Source: Flavobacteriaceae bacterium (GTDB taxonomy: Bacteria > Bacteroidota > Bacteroidia > Flavobacteriales > Flavobacteriaceae). Taken from it: DNA of 32,037 bases. Each line of letters opens with the position of its first letter. The stretch's first letter is position 1. The notes below the pieces were generated by a model. That model saw nothing but the letters and a program-made list of their open reading frames with translations. It was not told where the DNA came from and ran no database searches. A program made the translations under genes and the position numbers. Location of the stretch: assembly GCA_024643425.1 (NCBI GenBank), contig JAHEMY010000018.1:1-32037 (forward strand), in the 5' to 3' direction. This document shows positions 7,607 to 15,864 of the stretch, in pieces.

Positions 7607-9000
7607 TGGACTATAGCTTCAGCCTCGAATTAATATATTTAGTTGCCTCGGTCACCTATATTTTAGGTTTAAAAATGTTGGGACACCCGGAAACCGCGCG
7701 CAAAGGGAATCTCATTGCAGCGGGTGGTATGACTTTAGCCATTCTTGGTACTCTGATTTTTTATAAAGGAGCCGTTCCTACCTTCGTTTATCTTTTGATA
7801 GGACTTGCCATTCTTTTAGGAACGGTTAGTGGTTGGATTATTGCTCGTAAAGTAAAAATGACGAAAATGCCTGAACTCGTATCATTGTTTAATGGAATGG
7901 GGGGTGCGAGTGCGGCATTGATCGGTTTAATTGAATTTGCGCATTACACGGGTCATCGATTGTCGATACTTACTATTTTAGGAGGCATCATTATTGGTAG
8001 CGTCTCTTTCTCCGGAAGCATGATTGCTTGGGGAAAATTGAATGGAACCTTAGCAAAACCTTTACGTCTTCCGAAATACAACCTAATCAATAATCTTGTG
8101 ATTTTAGGAATCTTTGCCTTTGCAGCCTATATGGTCTGGTCAGGTACCGACAGTCAATTATTCCTTTATTTACTATTCTTCGCTGCCTTAACCTATGGTG
8201 TAATATTCGTTCTTCCCATTGGAGGGGCAGATATGCCTGTAGTAATATCCTTATTGAATTCATTTACAGGCTTGGCCGCTGCCTTAAGCGGATTTCTCTA
8301 TGGGAATATGGTCTTACTTACAGGAGGTATATTGGTGGGCTCTGCAGGTACCATTCTTACCTTCGCAATGTGTAAAGCCATGAACCGTTCCCTTGTAAAT
8401 GTTTTATTTGGCGGATTTGGCGATAAATCGAGCGAAAGTCTAGAAGGTTCAAGCCATACGATAGACGGGGAAATTAAAAATACCACCGTAAGCGATGTTG
8501 CTATATTGATGAATTATTCGAATCGTGTAATCTTTGTACCGGGCTATGGATTGGCTGTGGCTCAAGCACAACATGCCATTCATGAATTAGAAGAACTCTT
8601 AGAAAGTAAAGGTGTTGAGGTGAAGTATGCCATCCACCCTGTGGCTGGACGAATGCCCGGACATATGAATGTTTTGTTGGCAGAAACAAATGTTGATTAC
8701 GGTAAATTGGCAGAAATGGAAGACGTGAACCCTGAGTTTCAGAATACCGATGTAGTATTCGTAGTTGGGGCCAATGACGTAGTAAATCCAGCTGCTCATA
8801 ACGATCCATCGAGTCCAATATACGGTATGCCGATACTAGAAGTAGAACATGCCAAAAAAGTAATAGTCAACAAACGAAGCATGAAACCCGGCTACGCGGG
8901 TATTGAAAATGAATTATTTTACAATCCGAAAACCTCTATGCTATTTGGAGATGCGAAAAAAGTAATTCAAGAGCTCATCAGTGAAATAAAAAGCATGTAG
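7606..9000 (+). CDS. pntB: NAD(P) transhydrogenase subunit beta
   Basis: A 464-residue protein with about nine N-terminal membrane helices (about 1-265) that complete the proton-conducting domain II, followed by the soluble NADP(H)-binding domain III. Domain III motifs are GYGLAVAQAQ, VAGRMPGHMNVLLAE, GANDVVNPAA and KRSMKPGYAGIEN, the residues that wrap NADP+. In the membrane part MTKMPELVSLFNGMGGASAA is typical. Its start overlaps the pntAB stop by one base. It ends the operon; a weak A/T-rich hairpin follows. Length and motifs are normal, so the pump should be functional. Confidence 0.94.
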   Translation: MDYSFSLELIYLVASVTYILGLKMLGHPETARKGNLIAAGGMTLAILGTLIFYKGAVPTFVYLLIGLAILLGTVSGWIIARKVKMTKMPELVSLFNGMGGASAALIGLIEFAHYTGHRLSILTILGGIIIGSVSFSGSMIAWGKLNGTLAKPLRLPKYNLINNLVILGIFAFAAYMVWSGTDSQLFLYLLFFAALTYGVIFVLPIGGADMPVVISLLNSFTGLAAALSGFLYGNMVLLTGGILVGSAGTILTFAMCKAMNRSLVNVLFGGFGDKSSESLEGSSHTIDGEIKNTTVSDVAILMNYSNRVIFVPGYGLAVAQAQHAIHELEELLESKGVEVKYAIHPVAGRMPGHMNVLLAETNVDYGKLAEMEDVNPEFQNTDVVFVVGANDVVNPAAHNDPSSPIYGMPILEVEHAKKVIVNKRSMKPGYAGIENELFYNPKTSMLFGDAKKVIQELISEIKSM

Positions 9001-9023
9001 AACCTTTAGATTCATCAACCCTA

Positions 9024-9043
9024 TAGCTTTAAAAGCTAGTTTT
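9024..9043 (+). terminator. Weak A/T-rich hairpin after pntB
   Basis: TAGCTT-TAA-AAGCTA forms a 6-bp stem with a 3-nt loop at 9024-9038, followed by GTTTT. It lies 24 bases after the pntB stop. The stem has only two G-C pairs, so termination may be partial. Confidence 0.35.
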
Positions 9044-9093
9044 ACTTGTTTATTTATTAACTTATTTTTTTAATGATTCCCTAGGCTATTTGT

Positions 9094-9101
9094 TATCTTT
9101 G
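9094..9101 (+). promoter_or_regulatory. -7 promoter element of the 9129 gene
   Basis: TATCTTTG fits TAnnTTTG exactly. Transcription should start near 9107-9108, giving a leader of about 21 nt to the ATG at 9129. This excludes the in-frame TTG at 9090, which would lie in the promoter. The -33 region is T-rich but has no clear TTG. Confidence 0.6.
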
Positions 9102-9128
9102 TGCCTGTTTACGCTTAACAAAGTAACT

Positions 9129-10583
9129 ATGCCAGAAATCATTCCGGGAGATAAGAAATTTGAAACGATACCGTCAATAAAGGACAAAACCCTTCGAATT
9201 AATCTTAACGAACACATTTACGGAACCTTTGCTGAAATTGGTGCCGGACAGGAAACCGTGCGTAATTTCTTTCGTGTTGGAGGAGCTTCAGGAACCATCG
9301 CAAAGACCATGTCTGCTTACGACAAAGACTTTTCTGATGCAATCTATGGTGAAGAACCAGACGGGCGATATGTAACCGAGTCTCGACTAAAGAAAATGTT
9401 GTCCCATGAAGTAAGGTTAATTGAAGAGCGTATTTCTCGAGAAAAGCACCCCAACAAGTTATTCTTCGCCTATGCAAATACGGTTGCTACCATCGATTTT
9501 GCGAAGCAATATAAAGGTCATGGATGGGTTGGTATTAAATTCCAAACCAAACCAAATGAAGAATATAGTGAAATCCATATGCACATCCGTTTTAAGGAAA
9601 CGGAGGCTGTTTTGCAGCAACAAACGTTGGGTATCTTAGGGGTAAACCTTATTTATGGGGCCTATTACAAGCACGACCAACCCAAGAAATTGTTGCGTTA
9701 TCTTTACGATCATATCGATAAAGACAAACTTGAGATCGATACCATCAACTTTACCGGACCAATTTTCGAAAATGTTGACAATCGTTTAATGAGTTTACAG
9801 CTTATTAAAAATGGAATGACAGAAGCTGTTATTTTCGGCCCTGATGGAAATAACATTTTGCCTGCCCGTATCCTCTATAAAAAGAATGTTTTAGCCTTGC
9901 GCGGAAGTTTCAGACCGGTAACCAAGGTAAACATGGACATGTACCAACGATCTCATGAAATGTTCCTCAATGAAAATCGAGTGGACCCGAAGAAAGCGCT
10001 TGTGATATTCGAAATTACGCTTTCCAATTTACGTGCTGAAGGAGAAATCGATGAGCAAGATTTTATGGACCGTGCGCGATTGCTTTGTTCTTTGGGGCAA
10101 ACTGTAATGATTTCAAACTTCCAGGAGTATTACAAATTGGTAGAGTATTTCTCCAATTATACGAAAAATCGCATGGGACTAACCATGGGAGTAAATAACT
10201 TGGTGGATATTTTTGACGAAAAATACTACCGCCATTTAAGTGGGGGAATCTTAGAAGCTTTTGGAAAACTTTTCTTCAAAGACTTAAAGGTATATCTATA
10301 TCCAATGCTCGATCCTGAAACAGGGGAATTGATTAATGGAGAAAATGTTAAGGTTCATCCGAGAATGAAGGAATTATACAAATTCTTCAAGTATAATGGT
10401 AAGTTGGCAGACATCAAAGATTACGATCCTACCATCTTAGACATCTTCTCAAGAGAGGTGCTCCGAAAAATTGAAACAGGCGAACCCGGCTGGGAAGAAT
10501 TACTTCCAGAAGGAGTTGCCAACCTCATCAAGGAAAAGGAATTATTTAATTACAAGCCTTCAACAAAAGAAGTAAGTAGTTAA
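9129..10583 (+). CDS. Conserved Bacteroidota protein of unknown function
   Basis: A 484-residue soluble protein beginning MPEIIPGDKKFETIPSI. I recognise it as a highly conserved flavobacterial protein but cannot assign a reaction. From memory, some homologues carry the database label nicotinate-nucleotide adenylyltransferase. However, I see no (H/T)xGH nucleotidyltransferase motif, so that label should not be trusted. Visible conserved-looking blocks are INLNEHIYGTFAEIGAGQETVRNFF near the N-terminus, GTIAKTMSAYDK, GILGVNLIYGAYY in the middle, TMGVNNLVDIFDEKYY, and GGILEAFGKLFFKDLKVYLYP towards the C-terminus. There is no signal peptide and no membrane helix. A TTG at 9090 opens the frame earlier but lies upstream of the probable transcription start, so the ATG is preferred. 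The gene end overlaps the convergent peroxiredoxin gene by four bases. Confidence 0.85.
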   Translation: MPEIIPGDKKFETIPSIKDKTLRINLNEHIYGTFAEIGAGQETVRNFFRVGGASGTIAKTMSAYDKDFSDAIYGEEPDGRYVTESRLKKMLSHEVRLIEERISREKHPNKLFFAYANTVATIDFAKQYKGHGWVGIKFQTKPNEEYSEIHMHIRFKETEAVLQQQTLGILGVNLIYGAYYKHDQPKKLLRYLYDHIDKDKLEIDTINFTGPIFENVDNRLMSLQLIKNGMTEAVIFGPDGNNILPARILYKKNVLALRGSFRPVTKVNMDMYQRSHEMFLNENRVDPKKALVIFEITLSNLRAEGEIDEQDFMDRARLLCSLGQTVMISNFQEYYKLVEYFSNYTKNRMGLTMGVNNLVDIFDEKYYRHLSGGILEAFGKLFFKDLKVYLYPMLDPETGELINGENVKVHPRMKELYKFFKYNGKLADIKDYDPTILDIFSREVLRKIETGEPGWEELLPEGVANLIKEKELFNYKPSTKEVSS

Positions 10584-11032
10584 GAAAGTATTTGAGCGGC
10601 GTGATCTTTGGTTTTTACCTTATCGATTACACGATCAACCACTCCATTTTCATTAATAATAAAGGTCATTCGATGAATACCATCGTATTCACGTCCCATA
10701 AATTTTTTAGGACCCCAAACGCCGAAAGCATTAATAACAGATTTATCTTCATCGGCCAATAGAGGAAATGGAAACTTATATTTATCTCGAAAATTTGTTT
10801 GTTTCTTTTGTGAGTCTGCGCTAACGCCTAAAATCTCATAGCCTTGTTTTTGCAATGCAGCATAGTTATCTGTTAAATTACATGCCTCTGCAGTACAACC
10901 AGGTGTGCTGGCGGCAGGATAAAAGAAAACTACTAGTTTTTTTCCTTTGTAATCACTTAATGAAATGGAATTTCCATCTTGATCGTGAGACGAAAAATTA
11001 GGGGCCTTGTCCCCTGCTTTTAATGTGTTCAT
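10580..11032 (-). CDS. bcp: Thioredoxin-dependent peroxiredoxin, BCP type
   Basis: A 150-residue peroxiredoxin of the BCP/PrxQ class, which reduces H2O2 and organic peroxides with electrons from thioredoxin. It has DYKGKKLVVFFYP, then AASTPGCTAEACNLTD. The peroxidatic cysteine (CTAEA) and the resolving cysteine five residues later are both present, as in atypical two-cysteine BCP. GVWGPKKFMGREYDGIHRMTFII is the usual C-terminal half. The frame extends upstream to a TTG at 11077, but the ATG at 11032 gives the standard family length and N-terminus (MNTLKAGDKAPNFS). A -7-like TAACTTTA on the minus strand lies at 11065-11072. It is convergent with and slightly overlaps the 9129 gene and is divergent from nth. 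Confidence 0.92.
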   Translation of the reverse strand: MNTLKAGDKAPNFSSHDQDGNSISLSDYKGKKLVVFFYPAASTPGCTAEACNLTDNYAALQKQGYEILGVSADSQKKQTNFRDKYKFPFPLLADEDKSVINAFGVWGPKKFMGREYDGIHRMTFIINENGVVDRVIDKVKTKDHAAQILS

Positions 11033-11064
11033 AGCTTTATTTGTATTGTTTAATTTTCTTTTTG

Positions 11065-11072
11065 TAAAGTTA
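11065..11072 (-). promoter_or_regulatory. Possible -7 element for the peroxiredoxin gene
   Basis: Read on the minus strand this is TAACTTTA, one base from TAnnTTTG. It lies 33 bases upstream of the ATG at 11032, and it leaves the TTG at 11077 outside the transcript. Confidence 0.35.
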
Positions 11073-11213
11073 ATCAAATGAATTTTTGTGTTAAAGCAAG
11101 TTTTGTTATTGTTACGTTAAAGGAGCATTGATAAAGAGTTCTTAAGTAAAATAAAACTGTATTTTTAAGACTTACAAATTCAAAATCAATCATATTCAAA
11201 CCTTCCAAATCGT

Positions 11214-11870
11214 ATGACTAAAGAAGAGAAAGTTAAATTTACCATTGATACGCTAAACAAACTCTATCCTGAAGTTCCCATTCCATTAGACCATAAAGAC
11301 CCCTATACCCTACTTATCGCTGTGCTGCTTTCAGCACAAAGTACCGATGTTCGGGTAAATCAAATTACACCCTTGCTTTTTGAAGTGGCCGATAACCCTT
11401 ACGATATGGTAAAATTATCGGTGGAAGAAATTCGAGAAATAATAAAACCTGTGGGCTTATCACCGATGAAATCCAAAGGAATTCATGGACTGTCTCAAAT
11501 CTTAATTGACAAATACAACGGTCAAGTTCCAGCCGATTTCGAAGCCCTTGAATCCCTCCCAGCTGTGGGACACAAAACAGCCAGTGTTGTAATGTCCCAA
11601 GCCTTTAACGTACCGGCATTTCCAGTCGATACACATATTCACCGGCTCATGTACCGCTGGGGATTCAGTAGTGGCAAGAATGTTATTCAAACCGAGAAGG
11701 ATGCGAAACGCTTATTCCCAAAAGACCTTTGGAATAAATTACACTTACAAATTATTTGGTATGGAAGGCAATATTCTCCGGCACGAGGATGGGACTTGGA
11801 TAAAGACATTATCACAAAGACCATTGGTCGGAAAAGTGTAATAAACGAATACTATAAAAATAAAAAGTAG
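11214..11870 (+). CDS. nth: Endonuclease III homologue without the iron-sulfur cluster
   Basis: A 218-residue HhH-GPD DNA glycosylase/AP lyase for oxidised pyrimidines (base excision repair). It has LLIAVLLSAQSTDVRVN, the helix-hairpin-helix ESLPAVGHKTASVV with catalytic lysine K121, and PVDTHIHR with catalytic aspartate D139; these are at almost the same positions as K120 and D138 in E. coli Nth. The C-terminal [4Fe-4S] loop (C-x6-C-x2-C-x5-C in E. coli) is absent. In its place is YGRQYSPARGWDLDKDII, and the whole protein contains no cysteine. The fold continues to a normal length, so this is not a truncation. It is divergent from bcp. A weak -7 box TATTTTTA (11160-11167) precedes it. Glycosylase activity is likely; regulation by cluster redox state is not possible. 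Confidence 0.9.
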   Translation: MTKEEKVKFTIDTLNKLYPEVPIPLDHKDPYTLLIAVLLSAQSTDVRVNQITPLLFEVADNPYDMVKLSVEEIREIIKPVGLSPMKSKGIHGLSQILIDKYNGQVPADFEALESLPAVGHKTASVVMSQAFNVPAFPVDTHIHRLMYRWGFSSGKNVIQTEKDAKRLFPKDLWNKLHLQIIWYGRQYSPARGWDLDKDIITKTIGRKSVINEYYKNKK

Positions 11871-11890
11871 TCTTAATGCAGCAGAGTAGC

Positions 11891-12739
11891 CTACTTCAGC
11901 TCTGCATACACAGGTAAATGGTCGGATATCCATAAACCATTCTTGCGCTTATCGTCTATCTGTTGGTACTCAGAAACTTCAAATCCTCGAGTAAATATAT
12001 AATCGATACGCCGCTCTGGAATGATCTCTGTATTAAATCGGCTATACGTTCCCGGAGGACCACTGGGAGTTGTTTTACTTACATCATAGGAATCATTCAA
12101 TTTTGTTTTCAATAAGGCGATGCCTCTGGTATTCGATTCCATATTAAAATCACCCATCACAAGCATGGGTTGCTCGATAGAGAAATTCTGATCAATTAAA
12201 GTACAAATGAATTTTGCCGACTGGTAACGCGCTTCATCACCCGCATGATCAAAATGAGCATTAAAGACTGGAAATAATTTTCCTGTATTTTTTTCTTTTA
12301 GCACTACATGCGTTAAAATACGAACGATGGCAGCATCCCAGCCTACCGAAGGAACTTCAGGGGTTTCAGAAAGCCAATAGTATTTCTCTTCAACTAGGTC
12401 AAAACGGTCTTTTCGAAATAAAATAGCTGTGTACTCCCCCGCTTGTTTCCCATCGTCCCGTCCAACGCCAATATAACTGTATTCAGGCAATGATTTATCT
12501 AAATAAGTAATTTGAGCATGCAATCCTTCCTGAGTTCCTAAAATATCGGGTTGGTACGTTTTAATTAGTTCTACAACAGACTCTTTTCGGTGCTCCCAAT
12601 AATTTTCACCATCCTCCGGATTTGCATATCGAAGGTTATAGGTCATTACTTTCATTTGTGACCACAGGGGGGACGAAATACATAGCATGAACCCTGCGAT
12701 GAAAATTTTTAAATATAGCCTGTGCTTATTCTGTCCCAT
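11891..12739 (-). CDS. Secreted endonuclease/exonuclease/phosphatase-family hydrolase
   Basis: A 282-residue DNase I-like (EEP) fold protein. A signal peptide covers about residues 1-28 (a basic start, a hydrophobic core, then PLWSQ), so it is exported. Catalytic blocks are MTYNLRYAN, DILGTQEG (metal-binding Glu), FNAHFDHAG, VMGDFNMES (Asp/Asn), RRIDYIF and SDHLPVYAEL (Asp-His pair), so the full set is present. Substrates of the family range from nucleic acids to phosphoinositides and sphingomyelin; none can be chosen here. The start overlaps the M1 peptidase stop by 14 bases, which suggests translational coupling. It ends 20 bases from the convergent nth gene. Confidence 0.87.
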   Translation of the reverse strand: MGQNKHRLYLKIFIAGFMLCISSPLWSQMKVMTYNLRYANPEDGENYWEHRKESVVELIKTYQPDILGTQEGLHAQITYLDKSLPEYSYIGVGRDDGKQAGEYTAILFRKDRFDLVEEKYYWLSETPEVPSVGWDAAIVRILTHVVLKEKNTGKLFPVFNAHFDHAGDEARYQSAKFICTLIDQNFSIEQPMLVMGDFNMESNTRGIALLKTKLNDSYDVSKTTPSGPPGTYSRFNTEIIPERRIDYIFTRGFEVSEYQQIDDKRKNGLWISDHLPVYAELK

Positions 12740-15284
12740 GTTTTCTATACAGGTTATCGCTTGCTTGTAACAATTTCTTTAAAAGGTTGGCATCCAAATT
12801 GGGATGTGCCGACAAATAATTCGTCAATATCGAATATGCTTCGGTTGAATTGTATTGTCCGATTGTGCTGTTCAGCCACCCTGTTGGAAAGAAAATATCT
12901 CCCGTCTGCTGAATCTCTTCCAATAATTCTAAACTTTGACCCAAGACTTTTATTCCATCTGCTTGATTCAACGGATGATGAATAAAGTAACAAGCCGATT
13001 GCACCCAATTCTCTTTTTCACGATTCTTAGCCTCTTTGAACGATTCAAAAAAGGTATTTCGAACCTGTGCATCCGAAGACAAAGCAGGAGTTAAAAATTC
13101 AAAGCGTTCAATCTTATCCGGGTTTGTGATTTGAGATTTCGCAGTGATCAATATTTCTTCAGCATTTGGATGACCAAAGAATGCCAAGGTCTGTGCAATG
13201 CGTGTATTATCGTCTTCATTCAATAGCAGATTATCAATAACTTCCTCTTTATTCCAGATACGATAAAGGTTTGACAAACCCTGTGAGGAGTTCGCAATAG
13301 ATCGATATGCATTAAACAGTACTTTCTTGCTGTTCTTGGGCACGTCACTTTTTAAACGGTTGTAAATCATTTCCTCCAATCCAGCTTGCTGCTCTGAACG
13401 TTCTTCTTCAGAAAGCTGATACCAGTACAAGCCGGTGAGCTGACCAGAAATCATTGAAAGGATTAATTCGTTGTTTTCCGAAGCAATCCCTAATTTAAGT
13501 TGATCCATGACCGCAGAGCGATCGACCGACGCATTTAGAACTTGCTCATAATTATTGATGTACGCTTGGGCTCGTGTAACCTCGTCTTGAATATTTGCGG
13601 TTTGAAGCAAGCCTTCGTCGTCAATAGGGAAAATCCCATACCCATACCCATTACTATTATAAAGAACGTATGACGGTTTATCCAATCCAAGCGCCTCTTT
13701 TATTTGAACACTTGCTGCATCCGAAGCCACCGAAATTGTTTTTATTGTATCGGTATAGACAAGTGCAATATCAAAAGTTTGTGGCCAGAGCTTGTTAGAA
13801 CCATCTTCTGCTTGTTGCATAAGATTGAATTCGGCAATCTTGTCGTCGTCGTCATAGGAAATTGCTCCCATAAAAATAGGGCGACCTGTAGAATTCACCC
13901 ACACCTCACTCCACGACTTTAAATCCAGAGGAGTTTTTTCGTCAAGGATATCCACAAGACCATTCCAATCGGCATTACCATTGGCGTACTTTTTAATATA
14001 GTCCCGTATACCCTCTTTAAATCTTGCTTCGCCTAAAACCAACTCCAACTGACGCATCATGATGGGTGCTTTGTTGTAAATGATACTTCCGTAAAGAGAA
14101 CCGGCATTTTTAAGATTGTCCAAGTCTTGTCGAATTGGGTTAGTTCCTTGGGTACGGTCTACATCGAAGGCGCTAGGATAGTGAGAGATTAAAAACAAGA
14201 GCTCATGGTTGATATCTGTAAATACCGGATTTACAATTTTATCGGCCATGAAATTGGCAAAAACCTCTTTCATCCAAACATCGTTGAACCAGTCCATTGT
14301 AACCAGATTCCCAAACCACATATGAGAAGTTTCATGAGCAATAAGCTTGGCGCGTGATAGTTCTTGATTTCTAGTAGCGGTAGCATCCAAGAATAAAGTC
14401 GATTCCCGATATTGAATAGCCCCGGTATGCTCCATTCCTCCGTATTGAAATCCCGGAATTGTAGCAAAATCGAATTTCTTGTAAGGATAGGGATATTGCG
14501 TGTAATCTTCTAAAAAGTTCAATGACGATTGATGAAGGTCAAAAATCATTGGAACACTGGCTTCGATCTTTTCAGGATTGGTCTCTCGATATAATAAATT
14601 CATTGGGCGGGCAGTTCCTTCAGAGGCTACCTCTGTAAATTTTCCGGCTACGAATGAAAACAAATAGGTACTCATAAGGTCTGAAAGTCCAAACTCGTAG
14701 GTGGTGGTAGTATCATTTGATGTTTTACGCTCCATGGGAGCTCCGCAAAGCACTTTCCATTCTGAAGGAGCCGTGATGGTTAGTTGGTAATTTGCCTTAA
14801 TATTAGGTTGGTCGAAGCATGGAAATAAAGTTCGAGCTCGGTCCGGCACCAATAATGTGTACAAATAATCTGCATTTCGATTAAGCGATAAATCACCGGC
14901 AGTAAAGTCGATGCGGAGCTTATTAGCCCCAAGCGATAAGGCTTCGGCCGGAATAACTAGGTGTTCCTTTTCGAAAACAATAGGGGTTTCAGAATCATTC
15001 ACCCATAATTGATGTAAGGCTAAAGAATCCTCTTTAAAATCGAGGTAAAGCGGTTGGGAAAGGTCGTTGATTGTAAGATTAAGCTCCAAATTGGCTGGTA
15101 TCACAGCTTCTTTGGTGTCAGGAATATCGAAGGATAGTTTATAAACAACATCAGAGACTTGCTTGGCTCGAAACTCAGCCATGGAGATGGGAACCCCCAC
15201 ATCGTTCAGTGAAATCGATTCCGATTGTTTACATGCTGTTATTATTAATAAAACGACAAGAACTAAACAGGCACTTTTATTCAT
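12726..15284 (-). CDS. M1-family metallo-aminopeptidase lipoprotein
   Basis: An 852-residue zinc aminopeptidase of the PepN/ERAP type. A lipoprotein signal ends in LIITAC (C18 would be lipidated), so the enzyme is probably anchored in the outer membrane or periplasm. The exopeptidase motif is YGGMEHTGA (282-286, a GAMEN variant). The zinc site is H317-E-T-S-H321 with the third ligand E340 in WMKEVFANF. An ERAP1-like helical C-terminal domain fills the remainder (about 500-850). It removes N-terminal residues from peptides and probably works with the nearby M28 and S9 exopeptidases in peptide scavenging (inference). It is the first gene of a coupled pair with the EEP-family gene. No promoter of consensus quality was found in the 118 bases upstream. 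Confidence 0.92.
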   Translation of the reverse strand: MNKSACLVLVVLLIITACKQSESISLNDVGVPISMAEFRAKQVSDVVYKLSFDIPDTKEAVIPANLELNLTINDLSQPLYLDFKEDSLALHQLWVNDSETPIVFEKEHLVIPAEALSLGANKLRIDFTAGDLSLNRNADYLYTLLVPDRARTLFPCFDQPNIKANYQLTITAPSEWKVLCGAPMERKTSNDTTTTYEFGLSDLMSTYLFSFVAGKFTEVASEGTARPMNLLYRETNPEKIEASVPMIFDLHQSSLNFLEDYTQYPYPYKKFDFATIPGFQYGGMEHTGAIQYRESTLFLDATATRNQELSRAKLIAHETSHMWFGNLVTMDWFNDVWMKEVFANFMADKIVNPVFTDINHELLFLISHYPSAFDVDRTQGTNPIRQDLDNLKNAGSLYGSIIYNKAPIMMRQLELVLGEARFKEGIRDYIKKYANGNADWNGLVDILDEKTPLDLKSWSEVWVNSTGRPIFMGAISYDDDDKIAEFNLMQQAEDGSNKLWPQTFDIALVYTDTIKTISVASDAASVQIKEALGLDKPSYVLYNSNGYGYGIFPIDDEGLLQTANIQDEVTRAQAYINNYEQVLNASVDRSAVMDQLKLGIASENNELILSMISGQLTGLYWYQLSEEERSEQQAGLEEMIYNRLKSDVPKNSKKVLFNAYRSIANSSQGLSNLYRIWNKEEVIDNLLLNEDDNTRIAQTLAFFGHPNAEEILITAKSQITNPDKIERFEFLTPALSSDAQVRNTFFESFKEAKNREKENWVQSACYFIHHPLNQADGIKVLGQSLELLEEIQQTGDIFFPTGWLNSTIGQYNSTEAYSILTNYLSAHPNLDANLLKKLLQASDNLYRKHGTE

Positions 15285-15402
15285 GGGAATTGCGAATGAA
15301 TTATTGAGCCTGCAAGATAATTATATAAGTTTTTACTGAAAATTGAATTTTAATAATTCATTAGAAATAAAAGTAAAACGAACTAAAATCAAATTAATCG
15401 CT

Positions 15403-15726
15403 TCAGATTATCACCTCACTTATTTGAACCACAGGTTCAATATTCGTGAAATTGGGTAAATCCCCCAAAATTTCAGCCGCATTAGGACCGAAATTATTCT
15501 GAAATGAATCCATTGACTCAAAATATAAATTCCCCATCGCTACATAGGTTGCCTCTGAACCCGGAGCACCGCCACCAAGTCCTTTTTCAACCGTCGCTGC
15601 CTTTACGGAATCCCCTAATAATTTTCCTACCAATGCAACATGCTGATTGCAATAATAGTTCATGTCAAAATTTTTGCCTTCTCCTCCGGGGTACAAGACG
15701 CTTACCTTAATCATACCTTTTTCCAT
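15403..15726 (-). CDS. EthD-family small protein
   Basis: A 107-residue dimeric alpha/beta-barrel-type protein of the EthD family. It begins MEKGMIKVSVLYPGGEGKNFD, has the family pattern FDMNYYCNQHVALV-KLLG, and ends PNFTNIEPVVQISEV. The conserved tyrosine and histidine of YYCNQH are present. EthD proteins were first found with ether-degrading P450 systems, but most members have no proven activity. An alternative start is the methionine at 15714 (MIKVSVLYPGG), which matches the usual family start better. It is a single gene between the DPP-IV-like and M1 peptidase genes. The upstream region has an ATTCGA-N4-TCGAAT inverted repeat. Confidence 0.8.
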   Translation of the reverse strand: MEKGMIKVSVLYPGGEGKNFDMNYYCNQHVALVGKLLGDSVKAATVEKGLGGGAPGSEATYVAMGNLYFESMDSFQNNFGPNAAEILGDLPNFTNIEPVVQISEVII

Positions 15727-15752
15727 ATCTATTATGTTAGATTTAATTACGC

Positions 15753-15768
15753 ATTCGAATTATCGAAT
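15753..15768. repeat. Inverted repeat upstream of the EthD-family gene
   Basis: ATTCGA-ATTA-TCGAAT, a 6-bp perfect inverted repeat with a 4-base spacer, lies 26 bases upstream of the start codon at 15726. It could be an operator or chance in A/T-rich DNA. Confidence 0.3.
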
Positions 15769-15864
15769 TCCCCTAATTAATGGGATTCCCTAAGGTACTA
15801 AATTATTTTTTTTCGAAATTCTCTAATAATATCTCTCCATTCTCGATCCATCTCCCGTAAAGAA

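Noticed and set aside
8501-8818. A 105-codon open frame opposite to pntB.
   Set aside because: It lies fully within the well-supported pntB gene, has a low-complexity composition and no promoter; a shadow frame.
11879-11905. GCAGAG...CTCTGC hairpin between the convergent nth and EEP genes.
   Set aside because: It has no T-run on either strand and lies mostly in the end of the EEP coding sequence; not a convincing terminator.
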